Positions 37,378-45,852 of a DNA stretch of 64,000 nucleotides are shown here, one piece after another. The notes below the pieces were generated by a model. That model ran no database searches. It was not told where the DNA came from and was given only the letters and a program-made list of their open reading frames with translations. A program made the position numbers and the translations under genes. The DNA comes from Gemmatimonadota bacterium (GTDB taxonomy: Bacteria > Gemmatimonadota > Gemmatimonadetes > Longimicrobiales > Gaopeijiaceae), in NCBI GenBank assembly GCA_022826005.1, contig JAJDVT010000070.1:62001-126000 (forward strand), in the 5' to 3' direction. Numbering within the stretch: the stretch's first letter is position 1; the number at the start of each line of letters is the position of its first letter.

Positions 37378-37449
37378 TAGAGCCTGACCCCCTTGCATGG
37401 CGGGCGGTATCGTACTCCGGAGTGCCCGATGGCACTCGGGAGTTTCGGC

Positions 37450-37908
37450 TCAGCAGGAACCGCAGCTCCCGTGGCCGAATCCCGCGCGCACCGCCTCCTC
37501 CAGCGCCTCGAATGGAAGGACGGCGCAGCGGATCCGGCTGGGAAAACGGCCGACGCCGACCAGAGCCCGAAGGTCGCCGAGTTCCTTTGCCGGCGCCGGC
37601 CCGCCGGGGTCGAGCGCGTCGACGAACGCCTGGCGCAACGCGGGAATCCCCCTGGCCTCGGTACCCCTTGCGACCTCGGTGAGCATCGAGGCGGCCGCCT
37701 GCGAGATCGCGCAGCCGCGGCCATCGAAGGACACCTCGGCGAGGCGTCCGTCCGCGATGCGCGCCCACATGCGCACGGTGTCGCCACAGAAGCGATTGTG
37801 GGCTTGGCCGGTGGACGCGGGCTCGGCGATCGCCCCCCGGTTGCGGGGACGCCGGAAGTGGTCCTGAATGAGCGCCTGGTGCAGTTCGTCGGTTCCGCTG
37901 CCCGCCAA
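37450..37908 (-). CDS. sufU: Iron-sulfur cluster assembly protein SufU
   Basis: A 152-residue SufU/IscU-like protein. With TTG 37908 as start the conserved residues fall at C41, D43 (RFCGDTV), C66 (GRGCAISQ) and C128 (RIRCAVLPFE), the same numbers as in Bacillus subtilis SufU, which supports this start. SufU is a zinc-dependent sulfurtransferase accepting sulfur from SufS; no sufS, sufB or sufD is nearby. It is divergent from xdhC with a 39-base gap holding TAGACTTA-like promoter sequence, and it ends GSCGSC, an extra Cys pair at the C-terminus not usual for the family. Confidence 0.88.
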   Translation of the reverse strand: MAGSGTDELHQALIQDHFRRPRNRGAIAEPASTGQAHNRFCGDTVRMWARIADGRLAEVSFDGRGCAISQAAASMLTEVARGTEARGIPALRQAFVDALDPGGPAPAKELGDLRALVGVGRFPSRIRCAVLPFEALEEAVRAGFGHGSCGSC

Positions 37909-37947
37909 TGTTGCATCCCTCGCACGGGGTGGTAGACTTAGCCTTTC

Positions 37948-38322
37948 ATGGACTCGCACAGCAGACACACGAACGTCGATCCGGTCCTCGCGCAAGCCGC
38001 CGAGTGGCTCGGCCGCGGCCGCCGGATCGCGCTGGCCACCGTGACCCGCACCTGGGGCTCGGCACCACGCCGGGCCGGGAGCCACATGGTAATCGCGGAC
38101 AACGGCGACTTCGCCGGCTCGGTCTCCGGCGGCTGCATCGAGGGGGCCGTGATCCAAACCGCGCTGGAGGTGATCGAGTCGGGCACGCCCCGCACGCTGG
38201 AGTTCGGCGTCACAAACGAGATGGCGTGGGAGGTCGGACTGGCGTGCGGCGGCAGGGTGCACCTCTATGTGGAACCGGTGGACGGCGACGGCGGCCGGCA
38301 GTGCGTGGATAGACCCGGGTGA
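37948..38322 (+). CDS. XdhC/CoxI family protein, N-terminal half
   Basis: A 124-residue protein equal to the N-terminal domain of XdhC-like maturation factors, which bind molybdenum cofactor and help add the terminal sulfido ligand to molybdenum hydroxylases. Key sequence: LATVTRTWGSAPRRAGSHMVI and GSVSGGCIEGAVI, with the conserved GGC cysteine, then LACGGRVHLYVEPV. In most relatives the protein continues into the Rossmann half; here it stops with TGA overlapping the GTG of the next ORF. It likely serves the cox-type hydroxylase at 55.6-60.3 kb. Confidence 0.85.
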   Translation: MDSHSRHTNVDPVLAQAAEWLGRGRRIALATVTRTWGSAPRRAGSHMVIADNGDFAGSVSGGCIEGAVIQTALEVIESGTPRTLEFGVTNEMAWEVGLACGGRVHLYVEPVDGDGGRQCVDRPG

Positions 38323-39014
38323 ACGCCGGGCTGCTGCGGGAGCTGGTGGCGGCGCAGGCTGCGGGACGGGACGTGGTCCTGGCGACGCGACTGTCCGATG
38401 GAGCGCAGGAACTCGTGGGTGCGGATGCTCCTTCGTCGCGGCTGGTCGGACCGGAGGGCGCGAGTGCGGCCGGGGCGGTTGCCGAAGCGCTTGGGACGGG
38501 CTTGCCCCGCACCGTGCAAACGGCCGCGGGAGCCGTGTTTCTGCGTCCTTATATCCGCCCGCCGCGGCTGATCATCGTCGGCGCGGTTCACATCGCGCAG
38601 GCGCTGGTGCCGATGGCGGCGATCGCGGGCTTTCAGGTCACGGTGCTGGATCCCCGGGAGGGATTTGCCACCGCGGAACGGTTTCCCGGCGCGGAATTGC
38701 TGAAGGAGTGGCCGGACGAGGCGATGGACGCGCTCGATCCGGATCGCCGTACGGCGGTCGTCGCGCTCACCCACGATCCCAGAATCGACGACCCCGCGCT
38801 GGTCGCGGCACTACGGAGCGACGCCTTCTACCTCGGAGCGCTGGGAAGCCGGAAGACCCAGGGAGCGAGAACGGAGCGCTTGGCGGCTCTGGGATTCCCC
38901 AAGGAGTCGCTGGCGCGGATCCACGGGCCGGTGGGCCTCCCGATCGGGGCGCGCACGCCGGAAGAGATCGCGGTGGCGGTGCTGGCGCAGGTCATCGGGG
39001 CGCTGAGGGGGTAG
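38319..39014 (+). CDS. XdhC family protein, C-terminal Rossmann half
   Basis: A 231-residue protein matching the second half of XdhC: a linker (ELVAAQAAGRDVVLATRLSDG), then the NAD-binding-like domain with RLIIVGAVHIAQALVPMA, VTVLDPREGFATAERFP, VALTHDPRIDDPAL and the C-terminal FYLGALGSRKTQGARTERL...RIHGPVGLPIGARTPEEIAVAVLAQVI. In the second-glycine loop the usual GAGHIA is GAVHIA. A TAG lies in its frame just upstream (38310), so the two halves are truly separate ORFs with a GTGA junction, allowing translational coupling. Copy B of the repeat follows three bases after the stop. Confidence 0.85.
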   Translation: MNAGLLRELVAAQAAGRDVVLATRLSDGAQELVGADAPSSRLVGPEGASAAGAVAEALGTGLPRTVQTAAGAVFLRPYIRPPRLIIVGAVHIAQALVPMAAIAGFQVTVLDPREGFATAERFPGAELLKEWPDEAMDALDPDRRTAVVALTHDPRIDDPALVAALRSDAFYLGALGSRKTQGARTERLAALGFPKESLARIHGPVGLPIGARTPEEIAVAVLAQVIGALRG

Positions 39015-39017
39015 CAG

Positions 39018-39257
39018 TCCGTGGATAAGGCCCCGCGAGCACGGAGCGCGGCGAGGCGCCGGGTTGGCAAGGCGCGACGAAGTGCGCATAGCGGAGCTAT
39101 TCGTCCGAGGAGCAACGCAGAGCGGTGCTTCAGAGGTCCGAAAAGTAAATAAAACATTACTTTCTGTAATGTTTTCTTGACATTGCGAGTGCGTGGACAC
39201 CGCGGTCCAACCCGGATGCATCGCCGCTCGAATGCCGGGGGGGTTTCGTCCACGGGC
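39018..39257. repeat. Dispersed ~240-bp repeat with terminal inverted repeats, copy B
   Basis: Full-length partner of copy A, same orientation. Left end TCCGTGGATAAGGCCCCGCG; right end GGGGGGTTTCGTCCACGGGC. A perfect 8-base inverted repeat (AACATTAC...GTAATGTT) near 39154-39175 forms a small hairpin followed by TTTTCTTGAC; in copy A it is degenerate. The element fits exactly between the convergent stop codons of xdhC (39014) and the amidase (39262). Confidence 0.85.
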
Positions 39258-39261
39258 CAGG

Positions 39262-40656
39262 TCAGCCCGTCAACCGCGGCGGCGTCCCCAGACGTGCCAG
39301 GTTCGTGCCGAGGACCTCTTCCGCGAGGACCGCGCGGTCCAGCAGGTCGTGATCGGTGCCGGTGCGGCCGATGAGCTGCAGCCCGGCGGGCATGCCGCAC
39401 TCGTCGAGGCCGGCCGGGAGGCTCACCGCGCACATGTCGAGCATGCTCGCGGGGCCGGTGCCGGAGAGCATGTCGCGGTTGACGGCGCGGTAGGCGTCCA
39501 GCTGCGAGAGGGCCGCGAGGGGTGGAGGGGTGATGGGGAGGGTGGGGGTGGCGAGCAGCTCCACGCCGTGCGACTCCATGCGTGCGTGGAGCCTGGCCGA
39601 GAGGCGGCGGCGCAGGCGGAGGATCGCGATGTAGTCCACCGCGCTGACCTGGTGGGCGGACTCGAGCCGCTTTCCGACGGTGGGGTCGAGGATGGCGGTC
39701 CAGCCGGGCAGGTGCCGTTCCAGCGACTCGGATCGCTCCGGCTGCACCAGCTCGCCCGCCAGGTAGCGCTCGCCGGCCTCCTGCAGCTCCGGGGCGTCGA
39801 AGTCGACGAGCCTGGCGCCCGCCGCCTCCAGGTCGCCGAGGGCCTGCCGGACGGTGGTGGCGACGGACGGGTGGGCCTCCTGCCAGAGCCCGTGACGGGG
39901 GATGCCGATGGTGAGGGCGGCGAGCGCGGGGTGGGGTGGGGTGGGGGGGGTGCCGTGTCCGGCCAGGGGGTCGATAGCGCGGAAGGCGTAGCGGGAGTCC
40001 GCAGCCGTGTGGGTGAGGAGACCGACGGTGTCGAGGGTGGTCGACAGCGGCACAACTCCGGTCGTGGGCCAGCGACCGGTGGTGTGGCGGTGGCCGACCA
40101 CCCCGGTGGCCGAGGCGGGGATGCGGACGGAACCGCCGGTGTCGCTCCCCAGGGCGATCCGCGACGACCCCTCCCACAGACTGACCCCGGCGCCCGACGA
40201 GGAGCCACCGGGCACGCGGTGCTCATCTGCGTCCCAGGGGTTCACCGGAGTGCCGGTGTTCGGGTTCAGCCCCACCCCTCCGAAGGCCAGTTCGACGGTG
40301 TGCGTCTTGCCGACGATCACCGCGCCCAGCTTCCGCAGAGCGCCGACGAGGAACCCTTCGCGCTGCCACCGTTCCGGGAGTTCCCTCCGGGTTCCGGCGT
40401 GAATGGGGAGACCCTGGACCCCATAGAGATCCTTCACCGACACCGTGACGCCGGCCAGGGGCCCCGGGTCCCGGCCCCGGGCCACGGCCGCGTCCACGGC
40501 ATCGGCCTGCCGGCGCGCCCCCTCGGCATCGAACACGATGTACGCGCCCAAATCGCTCGCCTCATGGTGGCGGAGGGCGTCCTCTACCAGGGATCTTGCG
40601 GTCGACTTGCCGCTGCGAACCGAGGCGGCCACGGCCGCGATGGAAGGTCGGGTCAT
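39262..40656 (-). CDS. Amidase (amidase signature family)
   Basis: A 464-residue amidase-signature enzyme hydrolysing an amide or related bond. The catalytic Ser-cisSer-Lys triad is visible: Lys in GVTVSVKDLYGVQG, the serine loop HRVPGGSSSGAGVSL and the nucleophile region ALGSDTGGSVRIPAS. ATG 40656 starts at the family's N-terminus (MTRPSIAAVAASVRSGKSTARSLVEDAL); the open frame above it is not conserved. It is not the GatA subunit, since no gatB or gatC is near. Substrate is open. The stop abuts dispersed repeat B. Confidence 0.88.
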   Translation of the reverse strand: MTRPSIAAVAASVRSGKSTARSLVEDALRHHEASDLGAYIVFDAEGARRQADAVDAAVARGRDPGPLAGVTVSVKDLYGVQGLPIHAGTRRELPERWQREGFLVGALRKLGAVIVGKTHTVELAFGGVGLNPNTGTPVNPWDADEHRVPGGSSSGAGVSLWEGSSRIALGSDTGGSVRIPASATGVVGHRHTTGRWPTTGVVPLSTTLDTVGLLTHTAADSRYAFRAIDPLAGHGTPPTPPHPALAALTIGIPRHGLWQEAHPSVATTVRQALGDLEAAGARLVDFDAPELQEAGERYLAGELVQPERSESLERHLPGWTAILDPTVGKRLESAHQVSAVDYIAILRLRRRLSARLHARMESHGVELLATPTLPITPPPLAALSQLDAYRAVNRDMLSGTGPASMLDMCAVSLPAGLDECGMPAGLQLIGRTGTDHDLLDRAVLAEEVLGTNLARLGTPPRLTG

Positions 40657-40743
40657 GGGAGAACTCGTTTCCTGGGACGGGGGTATGATTGGAAGCGGGG
40701 ATTTCCATGCCCGCCGGGTGCTTCCAACGGAAGGTGAACGAAC

Positions 40744-41767
40744 GTGTCGAATTCTCAAGACGCGGGGGCGGTGGCCACGCCGCGCGTGCGGGTCAGGCGT
40801 CTCAACGATGCGCCGATCGACCCCGGCGGTAACCATGTCCTCTACTGGATGACCTCGGCCCGGCGCACCCGTTGGAACTTCGCGCTGCAGAGGGCTGCGG
40901 AACACTGCGTTTCCCTGCGCCTCCCGCTCCTGGTGCTGGAACCCCTGCGAGTCGGCTATCCGTGGGCGTGCGACCGCCTTCGCCGCTTCATCGACCATCC
41001 CACGCGGCCCGCCGGCCGCCGTCCCGGCCTCCATCCTCTCCCGGTGGCCCCCCGCCGACCTCTCCTGCCCGGCCTCCCTCGTCGCCCGGCTCCCCATCGA
41101 CCACGCTGTGGGCCCGGCGGTGCTGCGTGCCAGCAACCCGGCGCTGCGCGACGCTGTGCGCGATCCGCGCGGCAGCCCCCCCGACCCTCTCGGCGACCCC
41201 GCCCCCCTGCCCGGCGGCCCCGACGCTGCCGCCGCCCGCCTCGCCGCTTTCGTCCAACACGGGCTCTCCCGCTACGCCACCGACCGGAACCACCCCGAAC
41301 GCGACGCGGCCAGCGGTCTGTCCCCCTACCTGCATTTCGGCCACATCTCCGCCCACGAGATCTTCCACCGCATCGCTGCCCACGAGACCTGGGAACCCAC
41401 CCGCCTGCGCCCCGAGCGGCGGGCAGGCGCGCCGGCTGGTGGGGAATGAACGAGAGCGCGGAGGCCTTTCTCGACCAGCTCGTCACCTGGCGGGAACTCG
41501 GCTTCAAACGGTGCCTCCAGGTCGCGAAGTACGACTCCTGCGAGTCCCTTCCTGAGGGGGCGCGCAGGACGCTGCGGGAACACGCCTCCGATCCGCGGGA
41601 GTGGAGCTACGACCGAGACGCCTTCGAGGAAGCCCGCACCCACGATCCCCTCTTGGAACGCCGCGCAGAACCAGCTCCGGCGCGAGGGCCGGATTCACAG
41701 CTACCTGCGGATGCTCTGGGGCAAGATCCGCTACACGGCCGACCCCCTGGCCAACGACCCTGCCCAT
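40744..41767 (+). pseudogene. Deoxyribodipyrimidine photolyase, decayed
   Basis: Pieces of one photolyase lie in order in different frames. 40744-40990: start with RRLNDAPIDPGGNHVLYWM...RRTRWNFALQRA and GYPWACDRLRRFI. After a gap of well over 100 missing residues, ~41040-41440: PIDHAVGP...SGLSPYLHFGHISAHEIFHRIA. ~41447-41640: GWWGMNESAEAFLDQLVTWRELGF...YDSCESLPEGARRTL. ~41650-41720: NQLRREGRIHSYLRMLWGK, after which the FAD/DNA-binding C-terminus is gone. At least two frameshifts and two or three deletions make activity impossible. Light-driven DNA repair has been lost here. Confidence 0.85.
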
Positions 41768-41799
41768 GAGCCATCCACGGCGGGATTTCTCCAGGCCCC

Positions 41800-42470
41800 G
41801 TGCTGGTCATCAGCCGGTGCCTGGAGCTGGAGCCCTGCCGCTGTGACGGCGGCATCATCCGCTTCGACTCGGTAAAGTCCCTCCAAACGCACGTCGATTG
41901 CCGACCCGTCTGCCCGGGAGCTGGAGGTGGGGCCGGGGGTCCCGCGGGATGTGGTCCGTCTCGTGGCGTCGGGGGGGCGGAATCTGCTTCAACAGCCTTC
42001 TGCCGGCTGTGACCTCACCGGCGACATGGAGGCGTTCGCCAATGACTTCCCGGGTTCGCTCAACGGAGTGGACGGGTTCATCCTCAAGTCGCGTTCGCCG
42101 AGCTGCGGCACCGGCAGTGTCAAGGTCTTCGACGGGATGGAGTCGCAGACCGCCGTGCGTCGCTCCCCCGGGCTCTTCGCGGCCGCCGTGCTCGATCGCT
42201 ACGGCCACCTCGCGGTCGAGGACGAGGGGCGCCTGCGCAACCATCGCATTCGCGAACACTTCCTGACCAAGCACTTCGCGCGCCAGCTGGAGCGCTACCG
42301 CGAAGGACAGCTGCCTGCGGTCGCGATTGCCACGCTGCTGGAGTCGTGGGCTATCCGGTTCGGAGCGGTCTACATTCTCGACCAGGCTCTGTTCGCGCGC
42401 TTCCCCGCGACGCTGGCCACCCTGGCGGACTCCGGGAAGGGGCGCTCGGCGGGGCGACAGCGGCGACCGC
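41800..42470 (+). pseudogene. DUF523-DUF1722 (YbbK/YbgA-like) protein, decayed
   Basis: The DUF523 start VLVISRCLELEPCRCDGGIIRFDSV is followed by a one-base insertion in a GGG run (~41919), after which PGVPRDVVRLVASGG...SRSPSCGTGSVKVFDG and LAVEDEGRLRNHRIREHFL continue in another frame. The DUF1722 part is cut: REHFLTKHF jumps to the family's far C-terminus LERYREGQLPAVAIATLLESWAIRFG...DSGKGR, losing ~75 residues; no stop of its own remains before the convergent gene at 42474. YbgA-type genes often sit beside photolyase genes, and both have decayed together here. Confidence 0.8.
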
Positions 42471-42473
42471 GGC

Positions 42474-43928
42474 TCAGCGGCTTCGCGTCCACGTCTCGAA
42501 GAACCCGTCTCCCTCTCCGAGGATGGGGGCGCCGAGCAGGCGGCCGGACAGAATCGCCGCCCCCCGCATCTGGAAGAAGAGGGCTTCGGGGCTATCCGGC
42601 CAGACCGGAACCTGGGTCGCCCGGACGTGGCCGACGGCTACGCGCAGCGCGACTGAATCGGCGCCGCTCGCGGCGAGGATCGAGATGGAATCGGGTGCGG
42701 ATCGGAGGCTATCGTCGGGCCAATGCGTGGAGAGACGGCGAATCGGCAGAATCCCCGCGAAACCGTGCTCGTCGGTCAGGTAGAGGATGCGCGGCCCCGC
42801 CGCTCCCTGCTCACGGTCACCGTCGCGGACGCCTCCGTACAGGACCGAATAGTCCCCCGCCTGCGCCTGGCCCCAGTCCCAGATGACGCCGCCCCACGTG
42901 CCCCAGTTGTGGTCGTGATAGGTGCGGGCGCCCTCGACTCGCGTGCACTTGGCCCCCTCGCACACCCGTCCGGTGGCACGTGCGTCAAGGAGGGGGACGG
43001 TGTAGCCGGAGGTGATACCCTCTCCCCCGATTTCTACCGGGGGCAGGTAACGCCGCGAGCTGGCCGTGACGGTGAGGTCGAGGGTGAGCGGGCCGCTGCC
43101 GGTCTCGGAGGGGATGTAGGCGACGAGGGCGTAGCTGCCGTCGTCCTCGATGGTCACGCTGGAGCGGCCGATCACCAGGTCGGGCTGTCCGTCCGAAAAG
43201 CCGACCTGGCCGGAGGGAACGCCGGCGGAGTACGCGCGCTCGCCGGCCCCGGGCTCCACCCGCGTGGCCAGCATCCGTCCACCCCAGCGACCGTCCGGCA
43301 CCCGGCCCGCGATCATCCAGGTCAGGTAGAGCCAGCCGGAGTCGGGGAGCATCAGATTGAAGTAGTGCCACTCGGCCCAGGTGGAGTCGGCGGCGGCGGC
43401 ACCCCGGGGCAGGTGCAGCGCGTCCAGGGAACGGTAGAGCTCGGCGTCGGTGGGGTCACGCCAGCGACGGTCGGCGTCCAGGTCCTCCCAGGTGCCCGCG
43501 ACGAGGGCAGGCGCGACCTCGAGGCGGTCGGCCAGGCCGGGAATCGTGCCGCTCGCGGAGACCGGCACGAGACCGGAATCGGCCTCCAGATAAAGGAGTT
43601 CGTCGTCGATCCAGGGGGCGGCCGCCGCGATCCGCCCCTCGAACCGTGGCCCCGCGAGGACCTCCCGGTAGAGGAGCGGCGCCTGCTCGATCGAGAAGTA
43701 CATGGAGCCGGCGCCACCCGTCTTCAGTGTCTCCAGGTCAATGCCGGCGGGAAGGACGATGAGGTCTCCACCTCCCACCAGTTCCGTGTCCCGGGACTGT
43801 TCCACCAGGGCGCCGCCGACCGACAGCAGGACGATCGTGACGCCCACGCCGAGCGCGTATCCGGCGAGCAGGAGGAGGCTGCGCCCTGGACGCTGCCGGA
43901 AGGAGCCCCGGACCAGCTGCGGGATCAC
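42474..43928 (-). CDS. Lipocalin-like (AttH/CrtC-type) protein with FtsX-style N-terminal anchor
   Basis: A 484-residue protein. Residues ~1-45 (IPQLVRGSFRQRPGRSLLLL...VLLSVGGALVEQSRD) copy the first helix and flank of FtsX/MacB-type permeases, and ~46-150 resemble the following periplasmic segment, but the three C-terminal permease helices are missing. Instead comes a beta-rich domain with WAEWHYFNL, YLTWMIAGR and YHDHNWGTWGGVIWDWGQ, hallmarks of the AttH/carotenoid-hydratase lipocalin-like fold that binds or modifies hydrophobic ligands. GTG 43928 overlaps the ATPase stop. It closes a four-gene ABC operon and may receive the exported lipid. Confidence 0.75.
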   Translation of the reverse strand: MIPQLVRGSFRQRPGRSLLLLAGYALGVGVTIVLLSVGGALVEQSRDTELVGGGDLIVLPAGIDLETLKTGGAGSMYFSIEQAPLLYREVLAGPRFEGRIAAAAPWIDDELLYLEADSGLVPVSASGTIPGLADRLEVAPALVAGTWEDLDADRRWRDPTDAELYRSLDALHLPRGAAAADSTWAEWHYFNLMLPDSGWLYLTWMIAGRVPDGRWGGRMLATRVEPGAGERAYSAGVPSGQVGFSDGQPDLVIGRSSVTIEDDGSYALVAYIPSETGSGPLTLDLTVTASSRRYLPPVEIGGEGITSGYTVPLLDARATGRVCEGAKCTRVEGARTYHDHNWGTWGGVIWDWGQAQAGDYSVLYGGVRDGDREQGAAGPRILYLTDEHGFAGILPIRRLSTHWPDDSLRSAPDSISILAASGADSVALRVAVGHVRATQVPVWPDSPEALFFQMRGAAILSGRLLGAPILGEGDGFFETWTRSR

Positions 43929-44662
43929 GGCCGGGTTCTCCCGTCCACGACCTGGATGCTGCGGCGGGCCCCGGCGGCGAGCTCCGGATCGTGGGTGGCG
44001 ACGACAAGAGTCGTGCCGGCGGCGTTCAGCTCCTGGAAGAGCGCAAGGACGCGGCGCGAGGTGGCCCGGTCGAGTTCCCCGGTGGGCTCGTCGGCCAGGA
44101 TGAGCGCAGGGTCGTTTGCCAGGGCGCGCGCGATGGCGACGCGCTGGCACTGTCCGCCGGAGAGTTCACTCGGCCGGTGCCGCAGCCGGTCCGCGAGACC
44201 CACCTGCTCGAGCACGGCGGCGGCGCGTTCGCGGCGCTCCCGGCGCCCCACCCGCGCGGCGGCAAGGGGCAGCTCGACGTTCTCGATCGCGCTCAGCATC
44301 GGGAGCAGGTGGAACCTCTGGAAGACAAGTCCGACCTCGCGCAGGCGGAGGGCCGCGCGTTCCTCGACCGAGAGACGGGCGAGGTCGCGGCCCAGGAAGA
44401 GCACTTCGCCGCTCGTGGGGAGATCGACGCCGCCGAGCAGGTGCAGCAGGGTGGACTTGCCCGATCCGCTCGGTCCGGTCACCGCGAGGAAATCACCCCG
44501 TGCGACGGTGACGCTGGCGCCGCGAAGTGCCCGTACCCGGGTGCGGCCGCGCCGGTAGTCGCGCGTGACTTCACGCGCCGTGACCACAGTACCGCCCACA
44601 CCGGCCTGGCTCCCGCGGCCGCCCCGCGACCCGCCCCGGTCACCGCTTGCGCTCGTCGTCAC
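43925..44662 (-). CDS. ABC transporter ATP-binding protein, LolD/MacB type
   Basis: A 245-residue ABC ATPase: Walker A GPSGSGKSTLLHLLGG, Q-loop VFQRFHLLPMLSAIENV, signature LSGGQCQRVAIARALA, Walker B LILADEPTGELD, H-loop VVATHDPEL. The DEPTGELD form and 'SAIENVELPL' place it with ATPases of LolCDE/MacB-type exporters that extract lipids or move substrates across the periplasm. An N-terminal Gly/Arg/Ser-rich stretch of ~25 residues precedes the fold. Four-base overlaps with both neighbours (ATGA upstream, GTGA downstream) show tight coupling. Confidence 0.92.
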   Translation of the reverse strand: MTTSASGDRGGSRGGRGSQAGVGGTVVTAREVTRDYRRGRTRVRALRGASVTVARGDFLAVTGPSGSGKSTLLHLLGGVDLPTSGEVLFLGRDLARLSVEERAALRLREVGLVFQRFHLLPMLSAIENVELPLAAARVGRRERRERAAAVLEQVGLADRLRHRPSELSGGQCQRVAIARALANDPALILADEPTGELDRATSRRVLALFQELNAAGTTLVVATHDPELAAGARRSIQVVDGRTRP

Positions 44663-45852
44663 GGCTCCTCCCGGTGCAGCAGTTCGGTCACCTCCCGCCC
44701 CGCGGCGTGGAGCGCCGGCACCAGCCCCGCCACGGCCCCCGAGACGATCACCAGCGCGTACGCGGTCACCAGGCTCGCCGGCTGCAGCACGAAGAACCGC
44801 ACGGCGGCCGGCAAGCCGGGAAGTCCGGCCAGGATGGACTCCAGGTATCCGGCCACAACCACTGAAAGCCCGATCCCGATGCCGCCTCCGATCACGGCCA
44901 GGATCACGCTCTCGGCAGCGATGTCGCCGACGACGCGGGCCCGCCCGACGCCGATCGCCCGCACCGCTGCGATTACCCCGAGCCGCTCGCTCACCGAGAC
45001 AGCGGTGATGGTACCTATCAGCAGCGCCGCCACGAAGAGGCTCACGCTCCCCAGGACCACGGAGACCTGCCGGAAGTAGGACAGCCGTTCGTCCAGTTCG
45101 TCGGCGATACCCGCGAGGGTGACGACTTCCACCCGTTGCGAAGCGGCCACGATCCCCGCCCGCACGGCCTCCGGATCGGCGTCCCCCTCCATCCGGACCA
45201 TGGCGAAGGAGACCTCGTCGTCCAGTCCGGAGAGTGCCTGCAGATCGGCCATCGGCATCGCCACCGGCATGTCCCGCCGGGTCGCGAAGACGAAGTCACC
45301 CGTCCCCGACACCCGCACCGTTGCGCTCCGGCCCCACCCCGCGAAGCCGCTGGCCGTGGCCAGCCGCAGACGACTGTCCGGGCCGACGCCGAGCTCCACG
45401 GCCAGCCTGGCGTCCAGCAGCACCTCCCCCGTCCCGGGCAGCTCACCCTCGACCAGCCCGTAGAGGGCGCGGTTCCCCGGATCCAGTCCCAGCGCCAGCG
45501 TGCGCCTAGCTTCGCGGGAATCCACCCCCCCCTCCACCACCTCGGCGCTGACCGACATCGCCAGCACCGGCGCGACCCGCTCCACCCCGGCCACCGACCC
45601 GACGCTGTCCTGAAGCGCCCCCCACCCCGGGATCGTGGCCTCCGTATCGAACGGCAGGGTCCCCTTCGGCGACACCCGCAGTTCGTATCCGCGCGACTCG
45701 AGCAGGTCCCCGAAGCTCTGCTGGATCCCCACGGCGAGCATGAGCATGTCGGCGAGCATCGCCGTCGACACCGCCACACCGGCCACGGTGAGCAGGGTCC
45801 GGAGCGGACGGTGACGCAGCTCGCGGATCGAGTTGCGGGCAAGCACGCTCAT
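44659..45852 (-). CDS. ABC transporter permease, FtsX/MacB type
   Basis: A 397-residue permease with the canonical plan: helix 1 at ~18-40 (RTLLTVAGVAVSTAMLADMLML), a large periplasmic domain (~45-255), then three C-terminal helices (VSLFVAALLIGTITAVSVSER; ILAVIGGGIGIGLSVVVAGYL; LVTAYALVIVSGAVAGLVPAL). The cytosolic loop SERLGVIAAVRAIGVGRARVV is typical for coupling to LolD-like ATPases. ATG 45852 overlaps the stop of the preceding permease gene. It is the only complete permease in the operon. Confidence 0.9.
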   Translation of the reverse strand: MSVLARNSIRELRHRPLRTLLTVAGVAVSTAMLADMLMLAVGIQQSFGDLLESRGYELRVSPKGTLPFDTEATIPGWGALQDSVGSVAGVERVAPVLAMSVSAEVVEGGVDSREARRTLALGLDPGNRALYGLVEGELPGTGEVLLDARLAVELGVGPDSRLRLATASGFAGWGRSATVRVSGTGDFVFATRRDMPVAMPMADLQALSGLDDEVSFAMVRMEGDADPEAVRAGIVAASQRVEVVTLAGIADELDERLSYFRQVSVVLGSVSLFVAALLIGTITAVSVSERLGVIAAVRAIGVGRARVVGDIAAESVILAVIGGGIGIGLSVVVAGYLESILAGLPGLPAAVRFFVLQPASLVTAYALVIVSGAVAGLVPALHAAGREVTELLHREEP

